Below are positions 61,367-64,000 of a stretch of DNA of 64,000 nt, piece after piece. The first letter of the stretch is position 1; the number at the start of each line of letters is the position of its first letter. This DNA comes from Schumannella soli (lineage in GTDB: Bacteria; Actinomycetota; Actinomycetes; Actinomycetales; Microbacteriaceae): NCBI RefSeq assembly GCF_006517435.1, contig NZ_VHQG01000003.1, positions 23,511 through 87,510 on the forward strand. The letters run 5' to 3'. The notes beneath the pieces are model-generated. The model did not search any database and had not been told where the DNA came from. It worked only from the letters and a program-made list of their open reading frames with translations. Position numbers and translations under genes: made by a program.

Positions 61367-62374
61367 TCAGTCGATCGTCACGTAGTCCGGGCCGCTGTAG
61401 CGGCCAGACGCGAGCTTCTGCCGCTGCAGCAGCACATCGTTGAGCAGCGACGAGGCGCCGTAGCGGAACAGGTGCGGCACGAGCCACTCCTCGCCCAGCG
61501 TCTCGGCGACCGTCACGAGGTACTTGATCGCGTCCTTGGAGGTGCGGATGCCGCCGGCCGGCTTCACGCCGATCCTCTCGCCCGTCCAGCGGTGCCAGTC
61601 GCGCACGACCTCGAGCATGAGCAGCGTTACCGGCAGCGTCGCCGCCGGGCTGACCTTGCCGGTCGAGGTCTTGATGAAGTCGCCGCCGGCGAGGATCGCC
61701 AGCACGGATGCGCGGCGCACGTTGTCGTAGGTGTTGAGCTCGCCGGTCTCGAGGATCACCTTGAGGTGGGCGTAGCTGCCGTCGGCCTTGCGGCAGGCGT
61801 CTTTCACGGCGACGATCTCGTCGAAGACCTGACCCCAGCGCCCCGAGAGGAAGGCGCCGCGGTCGATGACCATGTCGATCTCGTCGGCGCCGGCGGCCAC
61901 GGCATCCCGGGTGTCGGCCAGCTTGACCGCGCGCGACGCGCGTCCGCTCGGGAACGCCGTCGCGACCGCCGCCACGCTGACCAGCCCCTGGTCGGGGTCG
62001 CCGTGGGCGGCGCCGAGCGCCTCGACCGCGTGCGGCACCATGTCGCCGTAGACGCAGACCGCCGCGACGCGCGGCGTCGTCAGATCGCTCGCGTCGGGCA
62101 CGAGCGCCTTCGCGACGAGCGAGCGCACCTTGCCGGGGGTGTCGGCGCCCTCGAGCGTCGTCAGGTCGATGAGCTCGATGATGCGGTCCAGCGCCCACTT
62201 CTTCGAGCTGGTCTTGATCGAGCGGGTGCCGAGGCCGGCTGCCCGCTGCTCGAGGCCCACCGCATCCACGCCGGGCAGGCCGTCGAGGTAGCCCTTGAGG
62301 GCCGATTCGCTCACGTCGCCGCCGAGGATGTCGACCGCGCGCTGCGCGGGGGCGACGGCTCGCTCCATGGTCAT
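61367..62374 (-). CDS. deoC: deoxyribose-phosphate aldolase
   Basis: DeoC cleaves 2-deoxyribose-5-phosphate to acetaldehyde and glyceraldehyde-3-phosphate (deoxynucleoside catabolism, cytosol). The 335-residue protein has the class I aldolase motifs: VAAVCVYGDMVPHAVEAL, DEIDMVIDRGAFLSGRW, the Schiff-base lysine in GGDFIKTSTGKVSPAATL and the second lysine in IGVKPAGGIRTSKDA. It is longer than E. coli DeoC at the N-terminus, as is usual in this branch. ATG at 62374 with AGAGGA eight bases upstream. It is the first gene of an operon with two aldehyde dehydrogenase genes. Confidence 0.95.
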   Translation of the reverse strand: MTMERAVAPAQRAVDILGGDVSESALKGYLDGLPGVDAVGLEQRAAGLGTRSIKTSSKKWALDRIIELIDLTTLEGADTPGKVRSLVAKALVPDASDLTTPRVAAVCVYGDMVPHAVEALGAAHGDPDQGLVSVAAVATAFPSGRASRAVKLADTRDAVAAGADEIDMVIDRGAFLSGRWGQVFDEIVAVKDACRKADGSYAHLKVILETGELNTYDNVRRASVLAILAGGDFIKTSTGKVSPAATLPVTLLMLEVVRDWHRWTGERIGVKPAGGIRTSKDAIKYLVTVAETLGEEWLVPHLFRYGASSLLNDVLLQRQKLASGRYSGPDYVTID

Positions 62375-62529
62375 TCCAGTCGTCCTCTCTTCCGTGCACG
62401 CGACAGCGCGAGGCACGGGGTTCCAGGATGTCACGCCCGGGCCGATCGGTCAGCGGCGTCGTGCGTCGTCCTGCGCCGTAGGACCGCGTCGGCAGGGCGT
62501 CGAGCGCGGGATCCGTGCGCGCCACCCGG

Positions 62530-62535
62530 TAGATT
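62530..62535 (+). promoter_or_regulatory. -10 box, leaderless promoter
   Basis: TAGATT lies seven bases before the GTG at 62543 of the cytochrome b561-like gene. The 168-base divergent gap to deoC shows no other clear site. Confidence 0.55.
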
Positions 62536-62542
62536 CGTGCGG

Positions 62543-63493
62543 GTGAGTCACCCCGAGCCCCGCCGTGTTCTCGGCTGGCCGGTTCGCACCGTGGTGATCA
62601 CCGCTGCCGTGGCCGTCGTCGTGCTCGTGGTCGCCATCGTCGCCGCGCGCTGGTGGCGGGGAACCGCCACCGGAACCGACTTCCTCGCGGCCTACCCGGG
62701 CGAGGTGCTCCCGGCCGCCGGAACGCCGATCGGCTTCCCGGCCTGGCTCAACTGGTCGCACGCGCTCAACTCGTTCTTCCTGATCTTCATCGTGGCCTCG
62801 GGGCTGCGCATCCGCTCCAAGCAGCGCCCGCCGGCGTTCTTCACCCGCGATCCCGAGCGCTTCCCGAAACTGAAGGGGAAGCCGACCCGGCTCAGCATCC
62901 ACGTCTGGTGGCACCTGGTCGTCGACTCGCTGTTCGTGCTGAACGGCATCGTCTTCGTCGTGCTGCTCTTCTCAACGGGGCAGTGGATGCGGATCGTCCC
63001 GCTCAGCTGGGACGTCGTGCCGAACGCCGTATCCGCAGGCGTGCAGTACCTCTCGCTCGAGTGGCCCGTGCACCACGGCTGGACCAACTACAACGGACTG
63101 CAGCAGCTCAGCTACTTCGCGACCGTGTTCCTCGCGGCGCCTCTCGCTCTGCTGACCGGCCTGCGCCTCTCTCCCGGATGGCCTGCGGCGTGGAAGCGCG
63201 CCTCGGGCGTTCTCGGCGACCTGTTCGCCCGTCGCATCCACGCCCTCGTGCTCTGGTACTTCGTGGTCTTCACGATCGTGCACGTGGGACTCGTGCTCAC
63301 CACGGGTGCCCTGCGCAACCTCAACACGATGTACGCGGCGCGGGATGCCACGGATGCGATCGGCCTGATCGTCTTCGTCGTCTCTCTGCTGCTGGCGGTC
63401 GGCGCCTGGTTCCTCTTCGGCCCCGGTCGCGTCATCGCCATCGCGAAGCGCGCCGGCAACGTGCGCGAGATGCCGGCCCCGAAGAAGCCGTAA
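62543..63493 (+). CDS. cytochrome b561-like membrane protein
   Basis: This is a 316-residue integral membrane protein with five helices (VVITAAVAVVVLVVAIVAA, ALNSFFLIFIVASGL, LVVDSLFVLNGIVFVVLLF, LSYFATVFLAAPLALLTGL, ALVLWYFVVFTIVHVGLVL) and a sixth near the end. Histidines placed for heme b ligation are in LNWSHALNSFF, SIHVWWHLVVDS, RRIHALVLWYF and FTIVHVGLVL. This matches the cytochrome b/b6 (b561, Ni-hydrogenase-type) family of electron carriers. GTG start with a leaderless promoter. No partner oxidoreductase gene is next to it, so the electron donor and acceptor are unknown. Confidence 0.88.
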   Translation: MSHPEPRRVLGWPVRTVVITAAVAVVVLVVAIVAARWWRGTATGTDFLAAYPGEVLPAAGTPIGFPAWLNWSHALNSFFLIFIVASGLRIRSKQRPPAFFTRDPERFPKLKGKPTRLSIHVWWHLVVDSLFVLNGIVFVVLLFSTGQWMRIVPLSWDVVPNAVSAGVQYLSLEWPVHHGWTNYNGLQQLSYFATVFLAAPLALLTGLRLSPGWPAAWKRASGVLGDLFARRIHALVLWYFVVFTIVHVGLVLTTGALRNLNTMYAARDATDAIGLIVFVVSLLLAVGAWFLFGPGRVIAIAKRAGNVREMPAPKKP

Positions 63494-63592
63494 CGCGCTC
63501 TGCGGGACCGGCGCCAGCGGCGCTCAGGGCAGCTGCCGCACGAGTAGCGACTTCTGCGAGACCGGGCTCCGGACCGCAGAACACCCCGTCGA

Positions 63593-63884
63593 TCACCGTC
63601 GCCGGCGCGCTCCAGTCGTCCCCTGACGGCATGGCGGAAGGTCTGGCTCATTCGGGTACGGGCGCCTGATGAGCAGCCGCCGAAGCCAGTACACGAGAGC
63701 TAGCGCGGCCACGACCAACGGGATGGGATGGGACGGGCCACGCGGTTGAGAACCCCACGACGAGAGCGAGCGCTTCGAAACCGATGAGGGATCCCGCGCC
63801 GAGAAAGACACCGGCCGACAGCGTGTGCGCCCGCCACCAGGCGGCGCGGACCAGTCGACGGGACCAGATCATGAGGCCGCTCAT
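63593..63884 (-). pseudogene. small membrane protein gene split by a frameshift
   Basis: From an ATG at 63884 one frame encodes a basic N-terminus and a hydrophobic helix (HTLSAGVFLGAGSLIGFEAL, ALVVGFSTAW). A second frame, joined at about 63720-63737, continues with another helix and a basic end (LVVAALALVYWLRRLLIRR, then PYPNEPDLPPCRQ). At the junction is a pentanucleotide repeat, GGGAT GGGAT GGGAC on the plus strand, where one unit gained or lost would shift the frame. A two-helix protein of about 95 residues results if joined. The evidence is moderate; no family was recognised. The rest of 63494-63920 shows no gene. Confidence 0.3.
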
Positions 63885-63923
63885 CGAACCAGGCTGCGGG
63901 CCGCCTCGACGGCGCCTTAAACA

Positions 63924-63959
63924 AAAGAAGCCCACCCGTGAAAACGGGTGGGCTTCTTT
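63924..63959 (-). terminator. terminator of the rRNA operon
   Basis: AAAGAAGCCCACCCG and CGGGTGGGCTTCTTT form a perfect 15-bp stem with a TGAAAA loop. It begins about nine bases beyond the 5S rRNA 3' end and is followed on the minus strand by TGTTT. Confidence 0.85.
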
Positions 63960-63967
63960 CGAAAGAA

Positions 63968-64000
63968 GTCCGGCGGTGTCCTACTCTCCCACGAGGTCCC
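63968..64000 (-). rRNA. rrf: 5S ribosomal RNA, 3' end only
   Basis: The last 33 bases read on the minus strand as a 5S rRNA 3' end, with GTGGGAGAGTAGGACACCGC followed by CGGAC. The gene continues beyond the right edge. It implies an rRNA operon to the right, transcribed leftwards. Confidence 0.92.

Noticed and set aside
63432..63632. 66-codon open frame antisense to the end of the cytochrome gene
   Set aside because: Overlaps a well-supported gene, has no ribosome site and composition typical of shadow frames.
1..64000. CRISPR arrays, insertion sequences, integrases or prophage genes
   Set aside because: No regularly spaced repeats, no transposase or integrase-like proteins and no attachment-site duplications beside the two tRNA genes were found.

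Overview
The window comes from a high-GC actinobacterium, most likely a member of the Microbacteriaceae or a close relative. This is inferred from the strongly GC-biased codon use, frequent GTG starts, TAGNNT -10 boxes placed just before start codons (leaderless genes), a DtxR/IdeR-type iron box, tRNA genes without an encoded CCA, and the protein families present. No prophage, insertion sequence, integron or CRISPR array was seen.

Layout. (1) 0-2 kb: leuC and the start of leuD (leucine biosynthesis, minus strand). (2) 2.2-33 kb: one large type VII secretion-like and surface/signalling cluster. It opens with an FHA protein divergent from a 1555-residue FHA-FtsK/SpoIIIE ATPase of the EssC/EccC type. 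A plus-strand run follows: an EspC-like small helical protein, a 474-residue putative secreted substrate with a T7SS-like N-terminus, two accessory proteins and a membrane protein. A minus-strand run of about 20 kb faces it: a giant Ig-repeat surface protein, PP2C phosphatase, acidic FHA protein, transmembrane Ser/Thr kinase, FHA-winged-helix protein, a second giant Ig/Fn3 protein, MoxR ATPase, DUF58 protein, a catalytically dead transglutaminase-like membrane protein and finally a WXG100 protein. The membrane partners of the mycobacterial system (EccB, EccD, EccE, MycP) are not in the window. (3) 33-37 kb: DUF2087 regulator, TerC, a YqhA-like membrane protein, tRNA-Glu(CTC), an alpha/beta hydrolase. 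(4) 37-47 kb: a LacI-controlled sugar locus with an ABC importer (binding protein and two permeases, no ATPase) divergent from three glycoside hydrolases. (5) 47-53 kb: a TacA/TacT toxin-antitoxin pair, diacylglycerol kinase, and several small enzymes and membrane proteins. (6) 53-58.5 kb: siderophore uptake (fused double permease, binding protein, AraC regulator) with an iron box. (7) 58.6-64 kb: tRNA-Gln(CTG), a deoC-aldehyde dehydrogenase operon, a cytochrome b561-like protein, a frameshifted small membrane gene, and the 3' end of a 5S rRNA with its terminator.

How the main cluster seems to work. The ATPase and the WXG100/EspC-like proteins are the recognisable parts of a type VII export machine. 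The kinase, the phosphatase and the FHA proteins, including the FHA domain in the ATPase, suggest that phosphothreonine signalling controls assembly or export. The two giant proteins share an N-terminal anchor and a beta-repeat shaft but end in different tips. Four copies of a 20-bp palindrome, GATGGGSA-N4-TSCCCATY, lie before the ATPase, the substrate operon, the WXG100 gene and the second giant-protein operon. They tie the divergent transcription units into one apparent regulon. This palindrome set and the stripped-down secretion/signalling locus are the most interesting things in the window.
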